Assembly: GCA_002721815.1 (NCBI GenBank)
Contig: PBLQ01000001.1
Location: 204,268-268,267, forward strand
DNA: 64,000 nucleotides
Source: Myxococcales bacterium
GTDB lineage: Bacteria > Myxococcota > UBA727 > GCA-2721815
Reading direction: 5' to 3'
Under the pieces are notes generated by a model, which was not told the origin of the DNA, did no database searches, and was given only the letters and a program-made list of their open reading frames with translations. Both the position numbers and the translations under genes were made by a program. Shown piece by piece: positions 9,825 to 18,226 of the stretch; the stretch's first letter is position 1; each line of letters begins with the position of its first letter.

Positions 9825-11248
9825 CGGGCGCCGCAATCTGCGCAATCCGATCCATAATCACAGACGTCGTACATGCTGTTCCAACCGCCGTCGTCACAGA
9901 CACCATCGTTGGCATAGGGGCATGTATTCATACAGGTTCCATTGGCCTCAGCGCAATCCGGGTCGGGCTCTTCACAAAAGGTGTCGCATTCGCCATCGCC
10001 GTAATAACCCCAAAGCGCACAAATATCATTTGAGGAGCTGCCACCCTCCGAACCGTCTTCTGCACAATCAGGATCCGGTTGCGCACAAAAGGTATCGCAC
10101 TCACCATCTCCATAATAACCCCAGAGCGCACAGATATCGTCTGAGGAGCTGCCGCCACTGTTGGAGGCGTCTTCATCACAATCAGGGTCCGGCTGCGCAC
10201 AAAAGGTATCACACTCGCCATCTCCGTAATAACCCCACTGTGCACAGATATCGTCTTCGGAGGATCCGTTGTCGTCGCTGCCCGTGGTGCCGGTACCGGA
10301 ACCACAATCAGGATCGGGATTGAGACAGAATTCATCACATGTGCCGTCTCCGTAAAACCCCCAAACTTCGCAAAGGTCATCATCGGCCCCACCAGCGCCA
10401 GAATCGCCACCCGTTGAGTCTTCACAGTCAGGATCGGGCTGCAGACAAATGGTGTCACAAAAATCGTCATTATAAAGATTGTGGACCACGCAAGGGTCAT
10501 CCGTATTGTTGCTATTTCCCGAGGAAGTTGTGCCGGTCTCACAATCTGGATCCGGGTTCAGACAGAACTCATCGCAAGTCCCATCCCCGTACCAACCGAA
10601 GGTTTCGCAAGGATCCTCACTGGTGTTACCAGAGTTGCCCGAGCCATTATTATCATCATTGTTTCCAGAACTGCCGTCGCTGTTGCCAGAGTTACCATCA
10701 CCGCCAGAAGAAACATCATCGGGGAGGGCATTGGGATCCTCTTCGCACACACCTTGTGGGTTACAATAGCCCGTGGCACATTCTTGAGCTGTCAAACACT
10801 CCACACACTGCCCTGGCATGTTTGAATTCTCTGCCGTACAAATTGGTGAAGTGGGTGGGCACTGCTGGCTTTCTCGGCACCAAGAGTCCAATAAATTCTG
10901 GCAAAGGTTCACCGCCGGGTTACAGTATTGATCGATGGGGCATTCCGCAGTGGTGGTGCAGGTAGAGGCGGTAGCGGCGTCTCCATCAATCGGGTCTCCC
11001 ATGCAGATACCGGACTCACACCACTGACCTGGCAAGCAATCTGATTCGAGTTCACATATGGTGGTGGCGTTTTGCGCTTGGGAGGCTTGGCACATGCCCG
11101 CGCTACAAATTTCGCCAGCGGGACAATCGCGATCAACGGCGCAAGCATCGATGGTGGGTTCGATTTGATTGGCACATCCCAGGCCCGTTACCCAAAGCAA
11201 GGCAAACAACAACACAACCGTTTTGGACCTTGAATTCTGACGTACCAT
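9821..11248 (-). CDS. Secreted cysteine-repeat lipoprotein
   Basis: The 475-residue protein starts at ATG 11248 (GGAGG 5 nt upstream); the frame also holds an ATG one codon earlier and a TTG at 11260, which are less well spaced. A signal peptide ends in TGLGC, a lipobox-like site with Cys25. Residues 26-190 are cysteine-rich segments of the D-C-x-x-G-x-x-C type. A Gly/Ser/Asn/Asp linker follows, then six copies of a unit of about 35-45 residues with the core YGDGxCDxFCxxPDPDC, separated by Ser/Gly/Asp spacers. The C-terminus has the pattern CDDGGW...CDYGSDCADCG, known from both bacterial and eukaryotic secreted proteins. It is probably an exported, disulfide-stabilised, calcium-binding surface protein. 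The binding partner is unknown. Confidence 0.85.
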   Translation of the reverse strand: MVRQNSRSKTVVLLFALLWVTGLGCANQIEPTIDACAVDRDCPAGEICSAGMCQASQAQNATTICELESDCLPGQWCESGICMGDPIDGDAATASTCTTTAECPIDQYCNPAVNLCQNLLDSWCRESQQCPPTSPICTAENSNMPGQCVECLTAQECATGYCNPQGVCEEDPNALPDDVSSGGDGNSGNSDGSSGNNDDNNGSGNSGNTSEDPCETFGWYGDGTCDEFCLNPDPDCETGTTSSGNSNNTDDPCVVHNLYNDDFCDTICLQPDPDCEDSTGGDSGAGGADDDLCEVWGFYGDGTCDEFCLNPDPDCGSGTGTTGSDDNGSSEDDICAQWGYYGDGECDTFCAQPDPDCDEDASNSGGSSSDDICALWGYYGDGECDTFCAQPDPDCAEDGSEGGSSSNDICALWGYYGDGECDTFCEEPDPDCAEANGTCMNTCPYANDGVCDDGGWNSMYDVCDYGSDCADCGAR

Positions 11249-11421
11249 CATCACCTCCAAGTTGCGCTTATATCGATTTCTTGTCTCTCTCGCCCCCGAA
11301 CAATGACCGATAAGCCTGTTTCAGATCCTATTATCGTCAACGGCCCCTGGCGTTTGCGTGAATTTTGCCTTCTGTCGGTAAAAACAGGAAAATTGCGCGA
11401 AAATGTGTCAGACTGCCGAGG

Positions 11422-12600
11422 ATGAAAAAAGCCTTCGTTATTAAAACCTCAAGTGAAATTAGCCCCTTAGGGAGGCCTGTGGGCGATCTGATCTTAGGGC
11501 AGACCCGTTTGAGTGAGTATCGGGCATCTGCGCTCCGGGCAGCAGGCTTTAACGGCCCACAAACTGCTGAAATTAATGAAGAAATATCTGGGCCGGCCCT
11601 GGTTATCGCCGATGACACGTTCGCATCCGCCAGAGCCCTCAAGGCCTTTGCCCAGATGATCAATGCCAAAAAACCACAGCGCCCATTGGCCCTGGTCCTT
11701 CCGCACTCAAGGCAAACCGAGCTCTTCCGCCCCTTACAAGATGTGGCCGAGTCCTCTGAAGGCCTAGAGTACGCCATCCGGTTCATCCCCGAAGGGCACA
11801 CCGGTACGGCCGAAGCACTTTTGACCCAAACGCCCTGTGACACCGTAACGTTGCCCTATCGTGAAATTCTTTTGGCCCAAAAAATCCCCCGCTTTATTTT
11901 GGGAACACCCTCTGATGAAATGGAAGTCCCGCTCACATCGACCGTGGTGATGCGGATTCGACATTGGGTCCACGTTTTACGGCTTTCCCATCTTTGGCCT
12001 CAAATCCAACTTATCGAGCAATCTCAGCGACAATGGTGGAAAACCCTCTGGAATTTAATTTGGGGTTTTTCATTTTCGCGTCATCGACGAATCGCAAATT
12101 ATTATGACCGGTTTTGTTTTATCCACGCAAGCGCACATATCCATCCCACTGCCACGGTAGAAGCCTCGATCATTGGTAAAAACGTTCGAATAGGCGCTTA
12201 TGCCAATGTGGTTGGATCCGTTATCGCCGATGATGTCACGATCGAGGATCGGGCCAATATCAACCATTGTGTTTTGGGCACAAAGACCTTCGTATCAAAG
12301 AATTCTACCGTGGTAGCAAGTGTTGCCTTTGGTCCCACCGATGTTTGCGTCAATGGGATTCAATATGCCTTAATCGACGAAGGGTGTGCCCTTACTTCGT
12401 GGGCCCGACCTTTAGACGCGCTTCCCAACGCACCGGTCCGAGTAAAAGACGGGGACGATCTCAGAGAAGTGGGGCTGTTGCCATGTGGAGTGGCTTTTGG
12501 GAAAAAGTGCTACGTGGGCGCCAATGTCATGATCGCACCGGGTCGGGTTATCGCGCCTGAAACCACCCTATTGGCCGAAAAAGACGGTATCGTGACCTAA
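11422..12600 (+). CDS. Left-handed beta-helix transferase / nucleotidyltransferase-like protein
   Basis: The product has 392 residues from ATG 11422 (MKKAFVIKTS); an in-frame TTG at 11365 would add 19 residues with poor character. The N-terminal half (PLGRPVGDLILGQTRLSEYRA) resembles a degenerate sugar-nucleotidyltransferase fold, with a hydrophobic strand PALVIADDTF. The C-terminal part from about residue 240 contains hexapeptide repeats (IHPTATVEASIIGKNVRIGA, then VIADDVTIEDRANI), forming a left-handed beta helix as in GlmU-like and acyltransferase proteins. This layout suggests a surface-sugar or lipid modifying enzyme. The substrate cannot be read from the sequence. The next gene begins 67 bp downstream. 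Confidence 0.7.
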   Translation: MKKAFVIKTSSEISPLGRPVGDLILGQTRLSEYRASALRAAGFNGPQTAEINEEISGPALVIADDTFASARALKAFAQMINAKKPQRPLALVLPHSRQTELFRPLQDVAESSEGLEYAIRFIPEGHTGTAEALLTQTPCDTVTLPYREILLAQKIPRFILGTPSDEMEVPLTSTVVMRIRHWVHVLRLSHLWPQIQLIEQSQRQWWKTLWNLIWGFSFSRHRRIANYYDRFCFIHASAHIHPTATVEASIIGKNVRIGAYANVVGSVIADDVTIEDRANINHCVLGTKTFVSKNSTVVASVAFGPTDVCVNGIQYALIDEGCALTSWARPLDALPNAPVRVKDGDDLREVGLLPCGVAFGKKCYVGANVMIAPGRVIAPETTLLAEKDGIVT

Positions 12601-12667
12601 GGCAAAAGCCACGAAACCCCATTGCAGCACACGAAACAAAATCATAGAAGATGGTGGGAGCAAAATC

Positions 12668-13087
12668 ATGACCAAACCGACTCAAATTGACCACATTGCC
12701 ATTGCCACCCCTAGCATTGATGAATCTTTAAAATTCTACGAAAATGCTTTGGGGCTTCAAGCAGCACACATTGAAGAATTACCTGACCGCGGTATTCGGG
12801 TGGCCATGCTGCCCATTGGAGAAGCGACCATCGAGCTCATCGAACCCCTTCATGACAAAAGCGAGGTTTCGGGGTTCTTGGCCAAACGTGGCGGTGGCAT
12901 TCATCACATCGCTTTGCGCACCCCCGATGTAGATGAAAACGTCTCTCAGTTAAAAGACAAAGGCGTCCGGTTAACCGCCGACGAAGCCGCTCCGGGTGCA
13001 CATGACTGCCGCGTGGCCTTTATTCACCCCAAAGCCAGTGGCGGTGTGTTACTCGAATTAACCACCCCTCCCGAGCGCTCCGAATGA
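12668..13087 (+). CDS. mce: Methylmalonyl-CoA epimerase
   Basis: The 139-residue single-domain protein of the glyoxalase/VOC fold matches methylmalonyl-CoA epimerase over its length: QIDHIAIATPSIDES at the start, ATIELIEPL, KRGGGIHHIALRTPD, RVAFIHPKASGGVLLEL. The expected metal ligands are H9, E56, the histidine pair at 79-80 and E130. It converts (S)- to (R)-methylmalonyl-CoA in propionate and branched-chain amino-acid metabolism. The mutase is not in this window. GGGAG lies 8 nt before the ATG. Its TGA overlaps the ATG of yidD, so the two are translationally coupled. Confidence 0.95.
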   Translation: MTKPTQIDHIAIATPSIDESLKFYENALGLQAAHIEELPDRGIRVAMLPIGEATIELIEPLHDKSEVSGFLAKRGGGIHHIALRTPDVDENVSQLKDKGVRLTADEAAPGAHDCRVAFIHPKASGGVLLELTTPPERSE

Positions 13088-13380
13088 ATTTTTTGAGTGC
13101 CCTCAATCGGGCTCTGGCGCTGCCGTTTCTGGGTTTGGTGTGGCTCTACACCACCTGCTGTCGGCCATTGATGCAGGGACGGTGCCGTTTTCATCCCTCA
13201 TGCGGAGACTTCTGTCAGCATGCTTTTCAACAGCATGGCTTTGGGGGCGGATTGCTTTTGGCCATGCACCGTTTACTACGTTGCCACCCTTTTCATCCCG
13301 GCGGGGTAGATCAAGTCCCACAGTCTTTTTCATGGCGCCGATTTTTACCGCGAACGAAAGCCAAAACATGCGATTCTTAA
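13084..13380 (+). CDS. yidD: YidD-type membrane protein insertion efficiency factor
   Basis: The 98-residue protein has the YidD signature: a hydrophobic N-terminal helix (ALPFLGLVWLYTTCCRPL), GRCRFHPSCGDFCQHAF, then LLRCHPFHPGG. YidD proteins sit at the inner membrane and assist YidC-dependent insertion. The gene usually lies between rnpA and yidC, but here it is in a metabolic run after the epimerase. It overlaps the epimerase stop (ATGA) and, at its 3' end, the start of the acyltransferase gene by 13 nt. The C-terminal extension (SFSWRRFLPRTKAKTCDS) is basic and not conserved. Confidence 0.93.
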   Translation: MNFLSALNRALALPFLGLVWLYTTCCRPLMQGRCRFHPSCGDFCQHAFQQHGFGGGLLLAMHRLLRCHPFHPGGVDQVPQSFSWRRFLPRTKAKTCDS

Positions 13381-14210
13381 TCCGTCACATCCAAGAGAGC
13401 TTAAAAAACAAAATCGATCCGGCTCTGCTCCGCCGCGTGGATGAAGCACCGAGACATAATATTGGTGAATTCGGTACCGATCCTTTTGGTTACGATCCCG
13501 AACTGATCAAACTCATCGCTCCGGTGGCGCGCTTTTTTTACGACAACTATTTTCGATGCGAAGCCTCCGGGTTGGATCGCATTCCCCAAGGGCGGGTGAT
13601 GCTCATTGCCAACCATTCAGGTCAACTGCCTTTCGACGCGATGATGATCGGGGCCAGCATCCTATTGGAAGCCCCTCAGCCCCGTTTGGTGCGCGGCATG
13701 GTGGAGCGCTGGAGCGCAGAGCTCCCATTTGTCTCCACCTTGTTTAACCGCGCAGGTCAATTTGTAGGCAGTCCCGCCATCGGTAAGCGGCTGCTCGAAA
13801 TGGATGAAGCCCTCATGGTTTTCCCTGAAGGCGCCAAAGGCATCGCGAAGTTGTACAGCGAGCGATACAAGCTCCAAAGCTTTGGGCACGGGTTCATGCG
13901 CTTGGCACTGGAGACCCAAACCCCCATTGTGCCCGTGGCCCTGGTGGGTGCAGAAGAGCAAGCCCCGGCCATCGCAGACATTAAACCATTGGCCAAGCTG
14001 TTGGGCTTCCCCGCCTTCCCATTGGTGGCACCACACATTCTCCCCCTGCCTTTACCAGTTAAGTATTACCTTCACTTTGGCGAGCCCATGAAATTTGGCG
14101 GAGATGGTACCGAAGATGATGATGTCATCGCTGGTTATGTCAACGAAGTGAAAGACACCATTCAACACATGTTACACGTGGGCCTCGAGCAGCGGCCCTC
14201 TATTTTTTAG
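13368..14210 (+). CDS. Lysophospholipid acyltransferase family protein
   Basis: The 280-residue protein begins at ATG 13368 (MRFLIRHIQES), with GAAAG about 8 nt upstream. The frame is open further upstream, but that part lies wholly inside yidD and does not look coding. The acyltransferase block I is ANHSGQLPFDA and block III is FPEGAKG; the spacing between His and Asp (HSGQLPFD) resembles the monoacylglycerol/diacylglycerol acyltransferase-like branch rather than bacterial PlsC. It probably transfers an acyl chain to a lipid or alcohol acceptor at the inner membrane. It overlaps yidD by 13 nt and is followed after 11 nt by an SDR gene, so it is within one operon. Confidence 0.85.
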   Translation: MRFLIRHIQESLKNKIDPALLRRVDEAPRHNIGEFGTDPFGYDPELIKLIAPVARFFYDNYFRCEASGLDRIPQGRVMLIANHSGQLPFDAMMIGASILLEAPQPRLVRGMVERWSAELPFVSTLFNRAGQFVGSPAIGKRLLEMDEALMVFPEGAKGIAKLYSERYKLQSFGHGFMRLALETQTPIVPVALVGAEEQAPAIADIKPLAKLLGFPAFPLVAPHILPLPLPVKYYLHFGEPMKFGGDGTEDDDVIAGYVNEVKDTIQHMLHVGLEQRPSIF

Positions 14211-14221
14211 CAAAGACCACC

Positions 14222-15199
14222 ATGGCCACACGAACGAAAAAAAGAGAAAAAGTTGTTATCACAGGAATTTGTGGGGCCCTGGGCAAATTACTCGCTCTTG
14301 AACTTCATAAAGACTTTGACGTCATTGGTGTTGACCGGCGGCCTTTTTACGATCGGCCCAAAGACATCAAACATTTGCGCTTGGACCTCAGACGTAAATC
14401 CGCCATCAACACCATTAAACGTGAAAAGCCCAACATCATCATTCACCTGGGCGTTCTGAGAAACCCTCGCAAACACAAAGGCAAAGAAAAAGCGATCCAT
14501 CTCAATATTGAGAGTACTTCCAAATTAATGGCACTCGCCCAAAAGATTAAAGTTCGCAAATTTGTCTTTCTTTCTTCCGCCAATCTGTATGGCCCCTCTT
14601 CTACCTCTTCTGGCTTCCTCACCGAAGACACCCCGCTGCACGGGGCAAACCGCTCCCCTGAAATTAGAGACTTGGTCTCGTTAGATATGATGCTGCAAGG
14701 TCTGTTTTGGAAAGCGCCAAACATGGAGACCATTATTTTAAGACCTGTTCACATTGTGGGGCCAGATCTCAACAACGCGCCCAGTCGGTATTTGCGACAG
14801 CCCAATGTGCCCACCATTATGGGTTTTGATCCCGTGATTCAAATGATTCACCAAGACGATATGGTACGGGCCATTCGCGCATCGCTCAAACCCAAATTGC
14901 AAGGCATCTACAATGTGGCCGGACAAGGCCAAGCACCTCTTTCTCGCGTCCTAATGTTCTTGGGTAAACGAGCCTTCCCCGTGCCGGGTTTTATTTTTCG
15001 TGGTGCACTCCAGCGGGCGTTTAAGTACAACCTCACCAATTACCCACCCGGGGAACTGGATCATTTGAAATATTCTTGCTTGGTCGATGATGCCAGAACC
15101 AAAAAAGACATGAAATTCACTGCAGAAAAATCCATGACCGATACGTTGATCGACCTGCTCGAGCCCTACCCCTTATTGCCGGTCCCCCACAAACGTTAA
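14222..15199 (+). CDS. NAD-dependent epimerase/dehydratase-type SDR lacking YxxxK
   Basis: The 325-residue extended SDR protein has a Rossmann fold with the glycine motif [14 protein letters not shown] near residue 12, an acidic residue at the end of strand 2 (GVDRRPF) consistent with NAD preference, IIIHLG at strand 4 and [13 protein letters not shown] at strand 5. Where the catalytic Tyr-x-x-x-Lys is expected (after ...SPEIRDL) the sequence is VSLDMMLQ, with neither residue. C-terminal blocks [10 protein letters not shown] and GIYNVAGQG are normal. It may be a non-catalytic or altered family member. It follows the acyltransferase by 11 nt, and its stop overlaps that of convergent queC. Confidence 0.85.
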   Translation: MATRTKKREKVVITGICGALGKLLALELHKDFDVIGVDRRPFYDRPKDIKHLRLDLRRKSAINTIKREKPNIIIHLGVLRNPRKHKGKEKAIHLNIESTSKLMALAQKIKVRKFVFLSSANLYGPSSTSSGFLTEDTPLHGANRSPEIRDLVSLDMMLQGLFWKAPNMETIILRPVHIVGPDLNNAPSRYLRQPNVPTIMGFDPVIQMIHQDDMVRAIRASLKPKLQGIYNVAGQGQAPLSRVLMFLGKRAFPVPGFIFRGALQRAFKYNLTNYPPGELDHLKYSCLVDDARTKKDMKFTAEKSMTDTLIDLLEPYPLLPVPHKR

Positions 15200-15891
15200 A
15201 CGTCTACGTAAACCGTTGGGTCTGGAACACCGGCGGCATCAAAACCCTTACGACGCAACAGGCATGAATCGCAGGCGCCGCACGCTTTGTCGTCCACAGG
15301 GTCATAACAGGAATGGGTTAATCCATAGTCAACCCCGAGGGCTGACCCCTTTTGAATGATTTCCGCTTTGGTCAAATCGATCAATGGCGCGTGAATTGCT
15401 AACTTTTCCCCTGACACCCCAGCCGCCGTGGCCAAGTTCGCCAACTGCTCAAAAGCCGTAATAAATTCAGGACGGCAATCTGGATACCCCGAATAATCCA
15501 CGGCATTGGCCCCAATGAATATTGCAGTGGCGCCTATCACCTCGGCATAACCCAAAGCAAACGACAGCAAAATGGTGTTCCGTGCTGGCACATAGGTCAC
15601 CGGGATATCATTTTCATTGGTGAGCTCTGTTCGGTCTTTTGGCACATCGATATCGTCGGTCAGCGCAGAGCCCCCAAAAGCGCGCAGATCCAGCGTGATT
15701 TGCTTCACCGGGTGGGCCTGAAGGTGCGCGGCCACTGCCGTCGCCGCCTTTAATTCAATGCGGTGCCGCTGCCCATAGTCAAAGGTCAGTGGGTAACAAT
15801 CAAAACCAGATGTTTTCGCGATGGCCAAGATGGTTGCGGAATCCAACCCGCCCGATAACAAAATAACCGCTTTGGGTTTTTGCTCATTCAT
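15196..15891 (-). CDS. queC: 7-cyano-7-deazaguanine synthase (QueC)
   Basis: The 231-residue protein matches QueC along its length. The PP-loop SGGLDS is at residues 13-18, LTFDYGQRH follows, then [25 protein letters not shown], and the zinc site with C195, C204, C207 and C210 (C-x8-C-x2-C-x2-C). It converts 7-carboxy-7-deazaguanine to preQ0 using ATP and ammonia, for the queuosine tRNA modification or deazapurine DNA modification. No other queuosine genes are nearby, which points to tRNA modification rather than a DNA-modification island. The NTF2-like gene ends 12 nt upstream, so the two are probably co-transcribed. Confidence 0.96.
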   Translation of the reverse strand: MNEQKPKAVILLSGGLDSATILAIAKTSGFDCYPLTFDYGQRHRIELKAATAVAAHLQAHPVKQITLDLRAFGGSALTDDIDVPKDRTELTNENDIPVTYVPARNTILLSFALGYAEVIGATAIFIGANAVDYSGYPDCRPEFITAFEQLANLATAAGVSGEKLAIHAPLIDLTKAEIIQKGSALGVDYGLTHSCYDPVDDKACGACDSCLLRRKGFDAAGVPDPTVYVDV

Positions 15892-15903
15892 TCTGCATCC
15901 CTT

Positions 15904-16329
15904 CTAAGCGCGCCCCAGCAACCGCCAAAAGAAGCCTGTTACCCGGGGAATCCAGCCCCCAATGCCAGGTTGCCGATAAGGGACAAATGCTTGAATGCGA
16001 ATAAATTGATCATCGCAGATCTCAAACGCAAACGCCTGATCGAATTTCACTTCCATCCCGCCCTTAAGAACATGATGCGTGTCCACCTCGACCATGCCAC
16101 CGTTTTCGGACTCATAAAATTGACGAACCTTAAAGCCGGGCTTTACCAGGGTTTCTAGCCCCCAGGTTAAACCTTTCGTAATTGCGGTTTTTCCTACCAT
16201 TCGTTCAATGGGGTAATGTGGATCGATCACCACAGCGTCATCGTGAATCATCGCTAACATGGCTTCAAGATTGCGCTCCACCATGAGATTTAACAATTCC
16301 TCAAACTTTTTTGATGGTTCGTGGGTCAC
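15904..16329 (-). CDS. NTF2-like (SnoaL-type) protein
   Basis: The 141-residue protein starts at GTG 16329, with AGGAGA about 6 nt before it. It has the cone-shaped NTF2/SnoaL pattern: an N-terminal helix (KKFEELLNLMVERNLEAMLAM), then HDDAVVIDPHYP, GKTAITKGL and a set of beta strands ending in ICDDQFIRIQAF. The C-terminal 25 residues (RQPGIGGWIPRV then FFWRLLGRA) are more hydrophobic and may contact the membrane. Such proteins are small enzymes or ligand binders; no substrate can be inferred. It lies 12 nt upstream of queC. Confidence 0.75.
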   Translation of the reverse strand: MTHEPSKKFEELLNLMVERNLEAMLAMIHDDAVVIDPHYPIERMVGKTAITKGLTWGLETLVKPGFKVRQFYESENGGMVEVDTHHVLKGGMEVKFDQAFAFEICDDQFIRIQAFVPYRQPGIGGWIPRVTGFFWRLLGRA

Positions 16330-16384
16330 GGGGCTCTCCTGTTGAGTCTTCTTACTACCAAGCGAAACAAAGGATGTATCAAGT

Positions 16385-18226
16385 TTACGGTTTTAAGCCC
16401 AGAACATTATAGTTTCTCAAAGGCTGTGATTTGCCTTTCACCACGGAGGGGGGACGTTCTTCAACCTCAATAAAATCCTTCACCTTTTCATAGGTTGCTT
16501 GGCTAATCATGATTTCGTCGGTTTTGGCCACTGAACATAAACGTGAGGCGACATTCACCGGATCCCCGATGACCGTGTAATCCAAGGCTTGACTGCTGCC
16601 GAGGTATCCCGCAACACATTCGCCAGTGTTGATGCCCATGCCCACCTGGATTGGGGTCAACCCCGCCGCCAATCGCTCCTCGTTAAAAACAGCTAACACA
16701 TCCCGCATTTCAATGGCCGTTTTAACTGCACGCAGCGGATCGTCATCATGAGACACCGGCGCACCAAACAGCGCCATGATTTCATCCCCAACAAATTTAT
16801 CGAGGGTCCCCTCATACTTAAAGAGAACCTCGATCATTCTTTCAAAATATTCATTGAGAACATTCACAATTTCTTGCGGTTTGCTGGCTTCACTCATCGA
16901 TGTAAAGCCTCGAATATCTGTGAACAATACAGATGTTTCACGGAGTTCGCCGCCTTTTTCAATATCTACGTTGCCAGAGATGACTTCCTGGGCAATCGCA
17001 GGACTGAGCAGACGTTGAAGTCGCTCTCGCTTTTTCTCCTCGATGGCAAGCCCTTCCTCGGCTTTTTTCCGCTCGGTCACATCGATCAAGATACCGCAAA
17101 TGTAATCGGGGGTTCCGTCTTCGAGTCGAACGGTGAGGATTTGATTAAGCACCCAAACGGTATGTCCCTCTTTGTGAATCATTCGATAAGTAATGGCGTA
17201 AGAGCTTTCGCGTTCCAACAAATTGACTGTTTTTTGAGATTCTAAAACCCAATCACGATCGTCGGGATGCAACCGACTTTGAAAAAAGTCAGGATTTCCA
17301 ACCACATCCGCGGGGAAATAACCGAGCAAATCTGTGATCTGTGGACTGATAAAAGAGGCTTCGCCGGCTCGGTCCAATGCCCGAAAATAAATGGCAGATG
17401 GCAACATCTCAATGATGCCTTTATATTGACGTTCTTGTTTTAGTTCCTCGGTAATGTTGCGAACGAAATGAACCGTGCCCCCTAATTGAGATCCACGTTT
17501 TGCGACATCCCAAGAATGGTCCAACCAACGTATCTTTTTATCTTGTCCGTAAATTCGAAAAGAGGAAACGCGACCAGACTCTCCTCGCTGAATACGTTCA
17601 AAAGCGTCCTTCAACACTTCTCGATCCTTGGTGAAAATCATCGACTGCTCAAAAGAAGCACCGACCAACGCTTTTTGTGGCCACCCATACACCTGCTCAG
17701 CGGAGGGGCTGGCGTAAAGAATGGTTCCAGCCATGTCAGATAATAAAATAGCGTCGCGACTGGTGTTGACCAGCAAACGATACAGTTCTTCGTTTTTTTG
17801 GATTTTTTCTGCCTGTAAGCAGCTGTAACAAGCCTGTCCCAATTTTTTATAAAGTCGACGCAACGAAAAAACGATTTCTTTGGCAAAAGGCTCACCACTT
17901 TTCACCAAGACAACCACGCCAAACGATGGAATCTTTTCAACGTAGGTGGTGTAATTGTCGCCTTTAATTTGAAAGGGGGCTGTCCGGCCCTCACCCAATT
18001 GCTGTTCCGCGCGCTCGATGGCCTCAACGCCCTTCACGCGTCGTGGCACCGTCTGTACCTGCTCCATGCCTATGCCTTCATGAAGCTGGTAAATGGCGCC
18101 TGCTTTGCAAATGAGTTTTCGAACAAACGCGGTCAAAGCCTCTTTGAGCATTGGTTTTAAATGATGCTCGTTCCCAATGGAAAGCGCAATCTCGTAAAAT
18201 ACCTGACTGGAAGTACCGATGTTCAT
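16385..18226 (-). CDS. Class III adenylate cyclase with two PAS domains
   Basis: The 613-residue soluble cyclase has an N-terminal GAF-like region (about 1-125), a PAS domain (about 145-265) and a second PAS with PAC (about 268-392), then a coiled-coil linker and a class III catalytic domain (about 410-613). Metal-binding aspartates are D437 (FTDIRGFT) and D481 (KFVGDEIMALFG). The purine-selecting pair K477 and D549 (ALDYTVIGD) is the ATP-specific combination, and N558 and R562 (NVASRL) are the transition-state residues. All are intact, so it should make cAMP. Its ATG overlaps the TGA of the upstream FIST gene (ATGA), so the FIST protein is the likely input. Confidence 0.93.
   Translation of the reverse strand: MNIGTSSQVFYEIALSIGNEHHLKPMLKEALTAFVRKLICKAGAIYQLHEGIGMEQVQTVPRRVKGVEAIERAEQQLGEGRTAPFQIKGDNYTTYVEKIPSFGVVVLVKSGEPFAKEIVFSLRRLYKKLGQACYSCLQAEKIQKNEELYRLLVNTSRDAILLSDMAGTILYASPSAEQVYGWPQKALVGASFEQSMIFTKDREVLKDAFERIQRGESGRVSSFRIYGQDKKIRWLDHSWDVAKRGSQLGGTVHFVRNITEELKQERQYKGIIEMLPSAIYFRALDRAGEASFISPQITDLLGYFPADVVGNPDFFQSRLHPDDRDWVLESQKTVNLLERESSYAITYRMIHKEGHTVWVLNQILTVRLEDGTPDYICGILIDVTERKKAEEGLAIEEKKRERLQRLLSPAIAQEVISGNVDIEKGGELRETSVLFTDIRGFTSMSEASKPQEIVNVLNEYFERMIEVLFKYEGTLDKFVGDEIMALFGAPVSHDDDPLRAVKTAIEMRDVLAVFNEERLAAGLTPIQVGMGINTGECVAGYLGSSQALDYTVIGDPVNVASRLCSVAKTDEIMISQATYEKVKDFIEVEERPPSVVKGKSQPLRNYNVLGLKP

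Noticed and set aside
10339..10965. 208-residue plus-strand open frame opposite the cysteine-repeat lipoprotein
   Set aside because: Its composition (His, Arg, Ser rich) mirrors the antisense repeats; the minus-strand gene has a signal peptide, domains and a ribosome-binding site.
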